From J095 sp964517605 (GTDB lineage: Bacteria > Chloroflexota > Anaerolineae > 4572-78 > J111), in the NCBI GenBank assembly GCA_964517605.1, contig CAZFCE010000021.1, positions 32,013-96,012 on the forward strand: a stretch of DNA of 64,000 nt, read 5' to 3'. Positions 1-9,805 of the stretch are shown one piece after another. The first letter of the stretch is position 1. The number at the start of each line of letters is the position of its first letter. A program made the position numbers and the translations under genes. The notes below the pieces were generated by a model. The model searched no databases and was not told the DNA's origin. It saw only the letters and a program-made list of their open reading frames with translations.

Positions 1-2
1 AA

Positions 3-3000
3 GGCTGGTGGAAATTTACCGATACCGCAATCCGGCCCGATAGCCCGCTGTTGCCGGCGGCGGCGTGGCAGCAAACGCTCGAAGCGGCGGGGTTTGTGGC
101 GGCGGCTATTCCGCCCCGCCCCGTGGATGATTTGCCCCAACAGGCGGTGCTGCTGGCCCGCTCGCAGTTGGCTGCGCCGGCGCTGACCGGCAACTGGCTC
201 ATCTTTGCCGACGAAGCCGGCGTGGGCCGGGAGTTGGCCGGGTTAATAGAGGCCCGGTCTGGCGCTTGCACGCTGGTCACTTTGGGCGCGGCCTATGCCC
301 ACCGCCAGCCCGCTCATTTTTCAATTGATCCCACCCAGCCGGACGATTTTTTCCGCCTGTTCAATGAAAATTTGCCGGGCAACGAATTTGGCTGGCGCGG
401 CGTCATCCACCTGTGGAGTTTGAACAGCGGTTCCGTCGCCGAAATGGACGGCGCGGCGTTGGCAGCGGCGCAACAGGTTGGGTGCGGCAGCGTGCTGTAC
501 TTGTTGCAGGCGTTGGCCAAACGTTCATCTGCCGCCGCGCCGCCCACGCTGTGGCTGGTTACTCGCGGCGCTCAACCGGTTGAGGCGGAGCCGATTGCCG
601 TGGCGCAAACGCCGTTGTGGGGGCTGGGCAAGGTGATTGCTCTGGAACACCCGGAACTTCACTGCGTTCGGGTTGACCTTGACCCGGCGTTGGGGCTTGA
701 TAACAGCCGGCTGCTGGTTGAAGAAATAGCGGCAAACACCGGCGAAGACCAGGTGGCTTTGCGGCAGCAGGCTCGTTATCTGGCCCGGCTGGCCCGGTAT
801 CAGCCGGAACCGCCGCCAGACGACGCAGCCAAAAGCCAGCCGGTTCAACTGGACATCGCGGTTCGGGGTGCGTTGGATAACCTGCTGCTGCGCCCGGCAA
901 CTCGCCGCCAGCCGGGGCCGGGCGAGGTTGAAATCCGGGTGTGGGCCACCGGCTTAAACTTTAAAGACGTGCTCAACGCCTTGGGGCTGTATCCCGGTGA
1001 CGCCGGGCCGTTGGGCGGCGAGTGCGCCGGCGAGGTTGTGGCGCTGGGTAAGGATGTAACCGGCTTGCGCGTGGGCGATGCGGTGCTTGCTCTGGCTGCC
1101 GGCAGTTTTGGCACTTACGTTACCACCGCCGGTGAGTTTGTGGTGCGCAAACCGGATTTTCTCAGTTTTGAGGCTGCCGCTGCGTTGCCAATTCCGTTTT
1201 TAACCGCCAGTTACACCTTGCGGCATTTGGGGCGGTTATCGGCGGGCGACCGGGTGCTGATCCATGCCGCGGCTGGCGGGGTGGGTTTGGCAGCGGTGCA
1301 GTTGGCTCAACGCGCCGGAGCCGAGATTTTTGCCACAGCCGGCAGTCCGGTCAAACGAGCCTTTTTGCAGGAGTTGGGGGTGCAGCACGTGTACAACTCC
1401 CGTTCGCTTGGTTTTGCCGCCGAAATAATGGCCGATACCGGCGGGCGCGGGGTTGACCTGGTACTAAACTCGCTGGCCGATGAATTTGTTACTCACAGCC
1501 TGTCGGTTTTGGCGCAGGGCGGGCGTTTTTTAGAAATTGGCAAACGCGGCATTCTAACGGCGGAGCAGGCCGCCCGGTTGCGGCCCGACGCCGCCTATTT
1601 TATTGTGGATTGGAGCGAGGCTTGCCGCACCGAACCGGTGCTCATCCGGTCGCTGTTTTTGGAGATAATGGCCGAGATTGAAACCCACCGCCTGACGCCG
1701 CTGCCGCTACGGGTTTTTTCGCTGGCCGAAGTTACAGTGGCATTCAGGTATATGGCTCAAGCCCGGCACATTGGCAAAATAGTTGTTTCGCAGCAACCGA
1801 GGGGAAACATTCGCCCGGATGGTACCTACTTGATCACCGGCGGGTTGAGCGGTTTGGGGCTGGAAGTAGCCCGCTGGCTGGTAGAACAGGGCGCTCGCCA
1901 TTTGGCGCTGATAGGCCGCAGCGCCGCTTCGGACTCTGCCCACGCAGCCGTAGCCCGGCTGGAACAGGCCGGCGGGCAGGTGGCGCTAATCCAGGCCGAT
2001 GTAACCAATGCCGGCCAAATGGCCGAGGCGCTGGCCCGGCTTAACGCCGAAATGCCGCCGCTACGGGGCGTTGTTCACGCCGCCGGGGTACTGGCCGATG
2101 GCGTGCTGCTCCACCTGGATTGGCCGCGCTTTGCCGGGGTGCTGGCTCCCAAAGTGGATGGCGCATGGCTTTTGCATACTTTAACCCAACACCTGTCGCT
2201 TGATTTCTTTGTGCTGTTTTCGTCGGTAGCTTCGCTGCTGGGATCGCCGGGGCAGGGAAATCACGCCGCTGCCAACGCATTTTTGGATGGGCTGGCCCAT
2301 TACCGCCGGGCACAGGGTTTGCCCGGCCTGAGCCTTAACTGGGGTGCCTGGAGCGAGGTGGGCGCGGCGGTTAAATACAATATTTTTGAGCGCCTTGAGG
2401 CGCAGGGGCTTGGCGTGATTGCGCCGGAACAGGGCTTGCGCCTGTTCGCCGAACTGTTGCCCGGCGCGCCGGCGCAGGTAGGCATCAGCCCGGTAAACTG
2501 GCCGGTTTTTAAACGTCAGTTTGCCGGTGGGGACGTGCCGCTTTTTCTGGCCAACGTCTCCAGCCGGGATGAGCAGCGCCCGGCGGCTGCCATTACCGCT
2601 ACGGTTGAATCACCGGTGGAAACGCCCCAAATTTTGGCGCGACTGGCCGCCGCGCCGCCCAACAAACGGGCCGGTTTGCTGCGCGATTACGTGCAGGCGC
2701 AGGCCAGCAAGGTGTTGGGGTTGGCGGCCACGCAATTGGTAGATGAACGCACTCCGCTCAATGAGTTGGGGCTAGATTCGTTGATGGCGGTGGAATTGCG
2801 CAACCTGTTGGGTGCCGGGCTAAACCTCAAACGCGCGTTGCCGGCAACGCTGGTGTTTGATTACCCCACCGTGGCGGCCATCACCACTTACCTGGCGCGA
2901 GAACTGGATTTGCCGGCGGACAGCCGTCAACCGGAACCGGCGGCGGTGTTGCCCGAAATTGAGGGAACGGGGTTACTGACAACTCTGTCGCAGGTTGAGG

Positions 3001-3080
3001 ATTTATCGGATGAAGAGGTAGATCGTTTGTTTGCCCAGCAAATGGGCCGTGTGGAGAACCAGGATTATGGCAACGACTAG
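3..3080 (+). CDS. Type I polyketide synthase, 5'-truncated (cMT end-ER-KR-ACP)
   Basis: Partial gene: the frame is open from the window edge and its first residues, GWWKFTD, match the end of the C-methyltransferase seen intact in the next PKS, so the start and presumably KS-AT-DH lie upstream. From the edge the domains are a KR structural half (about residues 60-250), an enoylreductase (about 275-590, with GLNFKDVLNALG and the NADPH loop HAAAGGVGLAAVQ), a ketoreductase (TGGLSGLGLEVA from about 605) and an ACP with the phosphopantetheine serine in LGLDSLMAVEL (Ser926 counting from base 3). The full set of reductive domains predicts a saturated, alpha-methylated unit. Oddity: the KR position normally Tyr in NYAAAN is His754 (GNHAAAN). 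The acidic C-terminal tail (LSDEEVDRLF) resembles a docking segment. It overlaps the next gene by 14 bases. Confidence 0.93.
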   Translation, partial: GWWKFTDTAIRPDSPLLPAAAWQQTLEAAGFVAAAIPPRPVDDLPQQAVLLARSQLAAPALTGNWLIFADEAGVGRELAGLIEARSGACTLVTLGAAYAHRQPAHFSIDPTQPDDFFRLFNENLPGNEFGWRGVIHLWSLNSGSVAEMDGAALAAAQQVGCGSVLYLLQALAKRSSAAAPPTLWLVTRGAQPVEAEPIAVAQTPLWGLGKVIALEHPELHCVRVDLDPALGLDNSRLLVEEIAANTGEDQVALRQQARYLARLARYQPEPPPDDAAKSQPVQLDIAVRGALDNLLLRPATRRQPGPGEVEIRVWATGLNFKDVLNALGLYPGDAGPLGGECAGEVVALGKDVTGLRVGDAVLALAAGSFGTYVTTAGEFVVRKPDFLSFEAAAALPIPFLTASYTLRHLGRLSAGDRVLIHAAAGGVGLAAVQLAQRAGAEIFATAGSPVKRAFLQELGVQHVYNSRSLGFAAEIMADTGGRGVDLVLNSLADEFVTHSLSVLAQGGRFLEIGKRGILTAEQAARLRPDAAYFIVDWSEACRTEPVLIRSLFLEIMAEIETHRLTPLPLRVFSLAEVTVAFRYMAQARHIGKIVVSQQPRGNIRPDGTYLITGGLSGLGLEVARWLVEQGARHLALIGRSAASDSAHAAVARLEQAGGQVALIQADVTNAGQMAEALARLNAEMPPLRGVVHAAGVLADGVLLHLDWPRFAGVLAPKVDGAWLLHTLTQHLSLDFFVLFSSVASLLGSPGQGNHAAANAFLDGLAHYRRAQGLPGLSLNWGAWSEVGAAVKYNIFERLEAQGLGVIAPEQGLRLFAELLPGAPAQVGISPVNWPVFKRQFAGGDVPLFLANVSSRDEQRPAAAITATVESPVETPQILARLAAAPPNKRAGLLRDYVQAQASKVLGLAATQLVDERTPLNELGLDSLMAVELRNLLGAGLNLKRALPATLVFDYPTVAAITTYLARELDLPADSRQPEPAAVLPEIEGTGLLTTLSQVEDLSDEEVDRLFAQQMGRVENQDYGND

Positions 3081-6000
3081 CTTTATTGAGCGCATCTCGC
3101 AACTTTCACCCAAGCGGCTGGCGCTGCTGGCGGTAGACCTGCAAAATAAACTCGAAGCCGCCGAGCGCCAGCACCATGAACCGATTGCCATCATTGGCAT
3201 GGCCTGCCGGTTTCCGGGCGAAAGCAACAGCCCGGAGGCTTTTTGGCAGCTTTTGCAAAACGGCGTTGATGCAATCACCGAAGTCCCGGCGACGCGCTGG
3301 CCGGTGGATGAATATTACGATGCCAACCCCGACGCCGCCGGAAAAGTATCAACCCGTTGGGGCGGGTTTATTGACGGGGTTGACACCTTTGATCCCCAAT
3401 TTTTTGGTATTTCGCCCCGCGAAGCAGTGAGCATGGACCCGCAGCAACGGCTGGTGCTGGAGGTGGGCTGGGAGGCTTTGGAACACGCCAACTACGCCCC
3501 GGACAAATTGGCCGGCAGCCGAACCGGGGTGTTCATTGGTATTTGCAACAATGATTATTACCAGTTGTCGAATAAAGCCGGCGTTGACAGCCTTGATACA
3601 TATTCGGCTACCGGCAGCGCTCACAGCGTGGCTTCGGGCCGGTTATCGTATGTGCTGGGGCTGCAAGGGCCAAGCCTGTCGGTGGATACGGCCTGTTCGT
3701 CGTCGCTGGTGGCCATCCATTTGGCCGTGCAAAGTTTGCGCCAGGGCGAGTGCAATATGGCCATTGCCGGCGGCGTAAATGTGCTGGCTTCGGTCGAGGT
3801 TACGGTTGCGCTCTCAAAGGGGCATATGCTGGCCGCCGATGGCCGTTGTAAGGCGTTTGATGCGGCGGCGGATGGCTTTGTGCGGGCCGAAGGCTGCGGG
3901 CTGGTGGTGCTCAAGGGGCTGGCGCAAGCCGTGGCCGATGGCGATAATATTTTGGCGGTGATTCGGGGCGCGGCAATTAACCAGGATGGCCGCAGCAACG
4001 GCCTCACCGCGCCGAATGGGCCATCTCAGGAGGCGGTGATTCGGGCGGCGCTGGCCGATGCCGGCGTTGAACCGCACGAAATTGGTTACGTTGAAACCCA
4101 CGGCACCGGCACTTCGCTGGGCGACCCCATCGAGGCGCAGGCGTTGGGGGCGGCGTTGGGGCCGGGGCGTTCGCCGGAGCGCCCTTTGCTGATTGGCTCG
4201 GTAAAAACAAACATTGGCCACCTGGAATCGGCGGCGGGTGTGGCCGGGCTGATAAAATTGGTGCTGGCTTTGCAGCACCAGGAGATTCCGCCGCATCTCC
4301 ATTTGCAAAAACTCAACCCGTACATTCCCTGGGCGGAACTGCCGCTGTCTATCCCCACCCGCCGCACGCCCTGGTTGGACCGCCGGTTGGCCGGCATCAG
4401 CTCTTTTGGGTTTAGCGGCACCAACGTGCATTTAATTATTGAAGAAGCGCCCGTTCGTCCGCCCGCCACCCCGGAAATTGAGCGCCCATTGCATCTGCTG
4501 GCGCTTTCGGCGCGGAGCAAAACGGCGCTGGCGGCGCTGGCGGCTCGGTTTGAACAGGATTTGGCCCACCGGCCAGAAATCCAACTGGCCGAAGTGTGCC
4601 TCAGCGCCAATACCGGGCGGGCGCATTTTGAGCACCGATTAACGGTGGCCGCCAGCGAACCGGCAGAAGCCCGCGCTTTACTGGCCGCGTATCGCCAGGA
4701 GCAGCCGGCGGCGGGCCTGTGGAGCGGTCAGGCCGGCCCGCGTCGCCCCGAAGTGGCCTTTTTGTTCACCGGGCAGGGAGCGCAGTATGAGCACATGGGC
4801 CGCCAGTTGTACGAAACGCAGCCGCTTTTCCGCCGCATTCTGGATCAATGCGATGAACTGCTACGGCCTTATCTGCCCCGGCCTTTGTTGAGCGTGCTCT
4901 ACCCGGCTGCCGGCCAGCCATCGCCGCTGAACGAAACCGCCTACACCCAACCGGCGTTATTTGCCATTGAATATGCTCTGGCCGAATTGTGGCGGTCGTG
5001 GGGAATTGAGCCGGCGGTGGTGCTGGGCCACAGCGCCGGTGAATACACCGCTGCTTGCGTGGCCGGCATTTTTAGCCTGGAAGATGGGCTAAAATTGATT
5101 GCCGAACGCGGGCGGCTAATGCAAGCCGCCGGAGCGCAACAACCCGGCGCAATGGCCACCGTGTTTGCCGGCGAAGCTCGCGTGGCGGCGGCTTTAGCGC
5201 CGTATGTGGGCCGGGCCACCATCGCTGCCATAAACGGGCCGGAGCATGTGGTGATATCCGGCGAAGAGGCCAACGTGCAGGCCGTTCTCAACGATTTACG
5301 CGCCGACAGAATCCGGAACCGGCGTTTGGCCATTTCGATAGCTGGCCATTCGCCGTTAATGGATTCCATTTTGGCGGAGTTTGAAACGGTTGCAGCCGGG
5401 GTGCAATACGCCGCTCCCCGGATTGGCCTGGTTTCTGGCGTTACCGGCCAGCTTGTGGCCGGGCAAGAAATGGCCACCGCCGCATACTGGCGGCTCAATT
5501 TGCGCCAGCCGGTTCAGTTTTACCCGGCCATGCAAACGCTCAATGAGCATGGTTACCGGCTATTTGTGGAAGCTGGCCCCAACCCCACCTTGATTGAACT
5601 GGGCCAGCATTGCTTGCCGGCGGGCAGCGGGGTGTGGCTGCCTTCGCTCCGGGCCGGCCACAACGATTGGTCGCAATTGTTTAACGCCCTGTCTAATTTG
5701 TACGTGCGGGGCGCGGCGGTGGATTGGGCCGGTTTTGAGCAGCCGTATCGCCGGGGGCGGCGGCGGTTGCCCCTGCCTACCTATCCATTTGAAAAAACGC
5801 GGTACTGGATAAAACCAACGCCGCCCAAACCGGCTGACCCGCCCCGCCCCACGGTAAAAAATCCCTTGCTGGGGCGGCAATTGCGCTCGCCAGCCATTCG
5901 CTCCACCATTTTTGAAGCGGAACTGGGCGCAACCTGGCCGCTGTTTCTCGATCATCACCGGATTTACGGGCTGGCTATTTTGCCTTCGCCGGCGTACCTG

Positions 6001-9000
6001 GAAATGGCGCTGGCTGCCAGCGAGGCCGTTGGTCGCCCCGGCCCGTATGAAATTGCCAATTTTACTATTCACGAGGCGTTTGTGCTGCCGGAAGAAGGGC
6101 TGCACACCGCTCAAATCATTATTCAGCCGGAAGAAAATGGCCGGGCCGATTTTCAAATCATCGGTTTGGAGGCCGGCGAGCAGTGGACGGCGCATGCCGG
6201 CGGCAGTTTGGCGCGTTTGGCCGGGGCCGCTCCGGTAATGCCCTTAGATTTGGCCGCGATTCAGGCGCGTTGCGCCGAAGAAATATCCGGCAGCGATTAT
6301 TATGAGCGGCTGCGCGATTTGGGCCTGGAATTTGGCGTGGGCTTTCGTGGCATCAACCGCCTGTGGCGGCGCGATGGCGAAGCGCTGGGCCTGGTGCAAC
6401 TGCCGGAAATGCTGCTGGCCGAGGCGGAAACTTATCACCTGCACCCGGCTTTGCTGGACGCCTGTTTTCATTTGTTGGGCGCGCCGCTGGCTGCCGGAGT
6501 TGATACCGCCTACTTGCTCATCAGCATTGAGCGGTTCCGGTTGTACCGGTCACCGGGTACGCAGCTTTGGAACCACACCACGCTGCAACCGGGCGACCCG
6601 GCCAACAAAGAGATTTTTACCGGCCACGTGCGCCTGTTTAACTCGGAGGGGCAACTGGTAGCCGAAGTTGAAGGGTTGCACTTAAAACGGGCTGGCCGCG
6701 AGGCGCTGTTGCACGCCATCCGGCGGCGGCCTGATGACTGGCTGTACCAGGTGGAATGGCAACCGGCAACGGCTGCGCCGCTGCCCGCGCCCGCCGTTTT
6801 GGCCGGCGAGGTCGCGCCCCGGCTGGCCGAGTTGAGCGCCCGCCATCGCCTGGCCGAATACGGGGAGTTAGCGCCGCAATTTGATAAATTGTGTGCGGCT
6901 TATGTGGTGGCGGCTTTGCGGCAGCTAGGCTGGGAGTTTTTGCCGGGCGAGCGCGTTTTGGCGGAAACTCTGGCTGTTCGGCTGGGGGTAGCCGAGCGGC
7001 ACCGCCGCCTGTTTAACCGCCTGCTCAATCTGCTGGCCGAGGATGGCTGGTTGGCCCCTGCCGGCGCTGGCTGGCAGGTTAGCCGTTCGCCGGAAACCGT
7101 TAATCCGGCGGTGATTTTGCCCGGCCTGTTGGCGGCATACCCGGCTTACGCCACCGAGTTGAGCCTGACGGATCGTTGCGGCGGGCAGTTGGCTGCCGTG
7201 CTGCAAGGAGCGCAGGACCCGTTGCACCTGCTCTTTCCCGATGGTTCGTTGGCCGAAACCGAGCGGTTGTATCAGGATTCGCCGTTTGCCCGCGCCTACA
7301 ACACCCTGATGGCGCACACCGTTACGGCGATTTTGGCCCGGTTGCCCCAAAACCGGCCCGTGCGCATTTTAGAAATCGGGGCCGGAACCGGCGCAACCAC
7401 CAGCTATATTTTACCGGCGCTACCGCCGGAGCGGGTGGAGTATGTTTTTACCGACCTGTCGCCGCTGTTCACCAGCCGGGCCGCCGAAAAGTTTAAAGAC
7501 TATCCGTTTGTGCAGTATCGGCTGCTGGATATTGAACTTGATCCGGCCAACCAGGGTTTGGCCAATCAACAGTTTGATTTGATTATCGCCGCCAACGTGG
7601 TGCACGCCACCGCCAGTTTGGAGCAAACTTTAGCCCACGCCCGCCAACTTTTAACGCCGCACGGGGTATTGCTGCTGTTGGAAGGCGCGGAGCCGCAACG
7701 CTGGGTAGACCTGACGTTTGGCTTAACCGAGGGCTGGTGGAAATTTGCCGACCACGCCTGGCGGCTTGATTATCCGCTGCTTGCGCCGGATCGCTGGCTG
7801 GAACTTTTGCGGGCGCAAGGCTGGGCGGAAACAGCCGTTATCCCGGCGGTTGATAAAGCCGGTAACCAGCCCAATCAGGTGATTATTCTGGCGCAGGCCG
7901 CGCCATCGCCCGGCAATTGGTTAATTCTGGCCGATAAATTGGGTGTGGGCCGAGAATTGGCGGTGCAGCTTGAACAGCGCGGCGACCGGTGCGCGCTGGT
8001 TGAGCCGGAGCGGGTTAATCCGGCGGCCCCCGCTGATTTTTTGCGGTTGGTCAATGAGGCGTTGCCGGTGGGCGGGCCGCCATGCCTGGGCATCATCCAT
8101 TTGTGGAGCCTGAATAATAACCTTCCCTCCGAAAGTTTGACCGGCGCGGATTTGGCGGCGGCGCAAGTGCTGGCTTGCGGCAGCGCGGTGCATTTGGTGC
8201 AAGCTCTGGCCGAACGGGAAATTGACGCGCCGTTGTGGCTGGTAACCGGCGGCGCTCAACCGGCGGGCGGTTTGCCGGCGGCGCAACTGGCGGTGGCCCA
8301 AACTCCGTTGTGGGGCCTGGGCCGGGTGATTGCTCTGGAACAGCCCAACCGGTGGGGCGGCCTGATTGATTTGGATGCAACCGCCGGCCCGGCGGAACAG
8401 GCCGCTCAATTGCTGGCCGAAATTAGCCGGCCCGATGGCGAAGATCAAATTGCCTGGCGCGGCGGGCAGCGTTATCTGGCCCGCTTGATTCGGGCGGCGC
8501 AACTCAAATCTCAACCGGCGGCTATTCGGGGGGATGCGGCTTACCTGATTACCGGCGGTTTGGGCGGCCTGGGGCTAAAAGTGGCGCACTGGCTGGCCGG
8601 GCAGGGCGCGCGTTACCTGGTACTGACCGGTCGGCACGGCCTGCCGGAGCGGAACCTCTGGCCCGATTTGCCGCCGGATAGCCGGGCCGCTCATCAGGTG
8701 GCGGCCATCCGGGCGATAGAAGATATGGGAGCCACGGTGGTCGTTGAGGCCGTTGACGTGAGCGATGCGGCGCAAATGGAATCTTTGTTTGCCAAATTTG
8801 GCCATACTGCGCCGCCTTTGCGCGGCATAATCCACACGGCGGCGGTTTTGGGCGCTCAGGCGATTACCCGGTTGTCTCTGGCGGATTTATTGGCTATGTT
8901 CAGCCCCAAAATAACCGGAACGTGGCTGCTGCACCAACTCAGCCAGGAGCTAAACCTGGACTTTTTGGCGCTGTTCTCGTCAACCACCGCTCTGTGGGGA

Positions 9001-9798
9001 TCGCGGGATTTGGGCCATTATGCCGCCGCCAATGCTTTTTTAGACGGATTGGCGCATTACCGCCGCGCTATAAATTTACCGGCCATCAGCTTTAATTGGG
9101 GAACCTGGGATGAAATGCGCGTGGCCTCTACCGCCGAACAGCAGCGAGTTGCTCAGTTTGGGTTGGGGCGCATGCCGGCTGACCAGGCGTTGTTGTGTTT
9201 GGGCGAATTTTTGGGCGGTAATTTGCCTCAACTGGCGGTGGCGGCAGTTGATTGGGCAGTGTTAAAACCGGCTTACGAAGCCCGGCGGCGGCGGCCTTTT
9301 TTGCAGGCGATGGCCGCGCCCGCTTCCGCCCTCAAAATGGAGCCGTCCGGCGCGCCGGCGGCTGGTCCCGCCCAATCCGGTTCGGAATTGTTGCGCGATT
9401 GGGCCGCCGCCCGGCCTGAACAGCGGCCCAATATTCTGGCGGCGCACCTGCGGCGGGCTGTGGCCGGGGTGTTGGGCATTGACCCCGCCCAGCCCATCGA
9501 ACCGGAAAAGGGTTTGTTTGATTTGGGGCTGGATTCGCTGATGGCGCTGGAATTAAAAAACCGGCTGGAGGTGTTGGTAGAAACAACCTTGCCTTCTACC
9601 CTCATTTTTAACTACCCCACCATCGCCGATTTGGCTCAATACCTGGCCACGCTGCTCCCCGGCCTGCCGCCGGCAGCGAGCGAGGCCGCGGTTGTGCCAC
9701 CGGACTCCGCCGGCACTGGCGACGGTTTGCCTCTGGATGACCTTTCGGAGGATGATTTGGCGGCGCTACTTTTAAAGAAGTTGGAGCAGCTTCAATAA
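3067..9798 (+). CDS. Type I polyketide synthase module KS-AT-DH-cMT-KR-ACP
   Basis: Single-module PKS of 2243 residues. I chose ATG 3067 (MATTSFIERIS) because it gives a helical N-terminal docking-like leader before KS and couples to the upstream stop at 3080. KS carries Cys210 (DTACSSS), His345 (THGTGT) and His385 (NIGHLE), so it should condense. AT has Ser656 in GHSAGEY, but the specificity site reads IAGH (758-761) instead of HAFH or YASH. DH has H964xxxG968xxxxP and D1131, both canonical. A C-methyltransferase follows (SAM motif ILEIGAGTG near 1434). KR has TGGLGGLG near 1826 and Tyr1985. The ACP serine is Ser2157. No ER is present, so a methylated enoyl unit is expected. The AT core is strongly similar in DNA to that of the next PKS. 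Confidence 0.95.
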   Translation: MATTSFIERISQLSPKRLALLAVDLQNKLEAAERQHHEPIAIIGMACRFPGESNSPEAFWQLLQNGVDAITEVPATRWPVDEYYDANPDAAGKVSTRWGGFIDGVDTFDPQFFGISPREAVSMDPQQRLVLEVGWEALEHANYAPDKLAGSRTGVFIGICNNDYYQLSNKAGVDSLDTYSATGSAHSVASGRLSYVLGLQGPSLSVDTACSSSLVAIHLAVQSLRQGECNMAIAGGVNVLASVEVTVALSKGHMLAADGRCKAFDAAADGFVRAEGCGLVVLKGLAQAVADGDNILAVIRGAAINQDGRSNGLTAPNGPSQEAVIRAALADAGVEPHEIGYVETHGTGTSLGDPIEAQALGAALGPGRSPERPLLIGSVKTNIGHLESAAGVAGLIKLVLALQHQEIPPHLHLQKLNPYIPWAELPLSIPTRRTPWLDRRLAGISSFGFSGTNVHLIIEEAPVRPPATPEIERPLHLLALSARSKTALAALAARFEQDLAHRPEIQLAEVCLSANTGRAHFEHRLTVAASEPAEARALLAAYRQEQPAAGLWSGQAGPRRPEVAFLFTGQGAQYEHMGRQLYETQPLFRRILDQCDELLRPYLPRPLLSVLYPAAGQPSPLNETAYTQPALFAIEYALAELWRSWGIEPAVVLGHSAGEYTAACVAGIFSLEDGLKLIAERGRLMQAAGAQQPGAMATVFAGEARVAAALAPYVGRATIAAINGPEHVVISGEEANVQAVLNDLRADRIRNRRLAISIAGHSPLMDSILAEFETVAAGVQYAAPRIGLVSGVTGQLVAGQEMATAAYWRLNLRQPVQFYPAMQTLNEHGYRLFVEAGPNPTLIELGQHCLPAGSGVWLPSLRAGHNDWSQLFNALSNLYVRGAAVDWAGFEQPYRRGRRRLPLPTYPFEKTRYWIKPTPPKPADPPRPTVKNPLLGRQLRSPAIRSTIFEAELGATWPLFLDHHRIYGLAILPSPAYLEMALAASEAVGRPGPYEIANFTIHEAFVLPEEGLHTAQIIIQPEENGRADFQIIGLEAGEQWTAHAGGSLARLAGAAPVMPLDLAAIQARCAEEISGSDYYERLRDLGLEFGVGFRGINRLWRRDGEALGLVQLPEMLLAEAETYHLHPALLDACFHLLGAPLAAGVDTAYLLISIERFRLYRSPGTQLWNHTTLQPGDPANKEIFTGHVRLFNSEGQLVAEVEGLHLKRAGREALLHAIRRRPDDWLYQVEWQPATAAPLPAPAVLAGEVAPRLAELSARHRLAEYGELAPQFDKLCAAYVVAALRQLGWEFLPGERVLAETLAVRLGVAERHRRLFNRLLNLLAEDGWLAPAGAGWQVSRSPETVNPAVILPGLLAAYPAYATELSLTDRCGGQLAAVLQGAQDPLHLLFPDGSLAETERLYQDSPFARAYNTLMAHTVTAILARLPQNRPVRILEIGAGTGATTSYILPALPPERVEYVFTDLSPLFTSRAAEKFKDYPFVQYRLLDIELDPANQGLANQQFDLIIAANVVHATASLEQTLAHARQLLTPHGVLLLLEGAEPQRWVDLTFGLTEGWWKFADHAWRLDYPLLAPDRWLELLRAQGWAETAVIPAVDKAGNQPNQVIILAQAAPSPGNWLILADKLGVGRELAVQLEQRGDRCALVEPERVNPAAPADFLRLVNEALPVGGPPCLGIIHLWSLNNNLPSESLTGADLAAAQVLACGSAVHLVQALAEREIDAPLWLVTGGAQPAGGLPAAQLAVAQTPLWGLGRVIALEQPNRWGGLIDLDATAGPAEQAAQLLAEISRPDGEDQIAWRGGQRYLARLIRAAQLKSQPAAIRGDAAYLITGGLGGLGLKVAHWLAGQGARYLVLTGRHGLPERNLWPDLPPDSRAAHQVAAIRAIEDMGATVVVEAVDVSDAAQMESLFAKFGHTAPPLRGIIHTAAVLGAQAITRLSLADLLAMFSPKITGTWLLHQLSQELNLDFLALFSSTTALWGSRDLGHYAAANAFLDGLAHYRRAINLPAISFNWGTWDEMRVASTAEQQRVAQFGLGRMPADQALLCLGEFLGGNLPQLAVAAVDWAVLKPAYEARRRRPFLQAMAAPASALKMEPSGAPAAGPAQSGSELLRDWAAARPEQRPNILAAHLRRAVAGVLGIDPAQPIEPEKGLFDLGLDSLMALELKNRLEVLVETTLPSTLIFNYPTIADLAQYLATLLPGLPPAASEAAVVPPDSAGTGDGLPLDDLSEDDLAALLLKKLEQLQ

Positions 9799-9805
9799 TC
9801 CGGCT

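Noticed and set aside
3621..4635. Long open frames on the opposite strand of the PKS genes
   Set aside because: They mirror codon bias of the real PKS genes, overlap conserved KS-AT domains completely and show no protein motifs.
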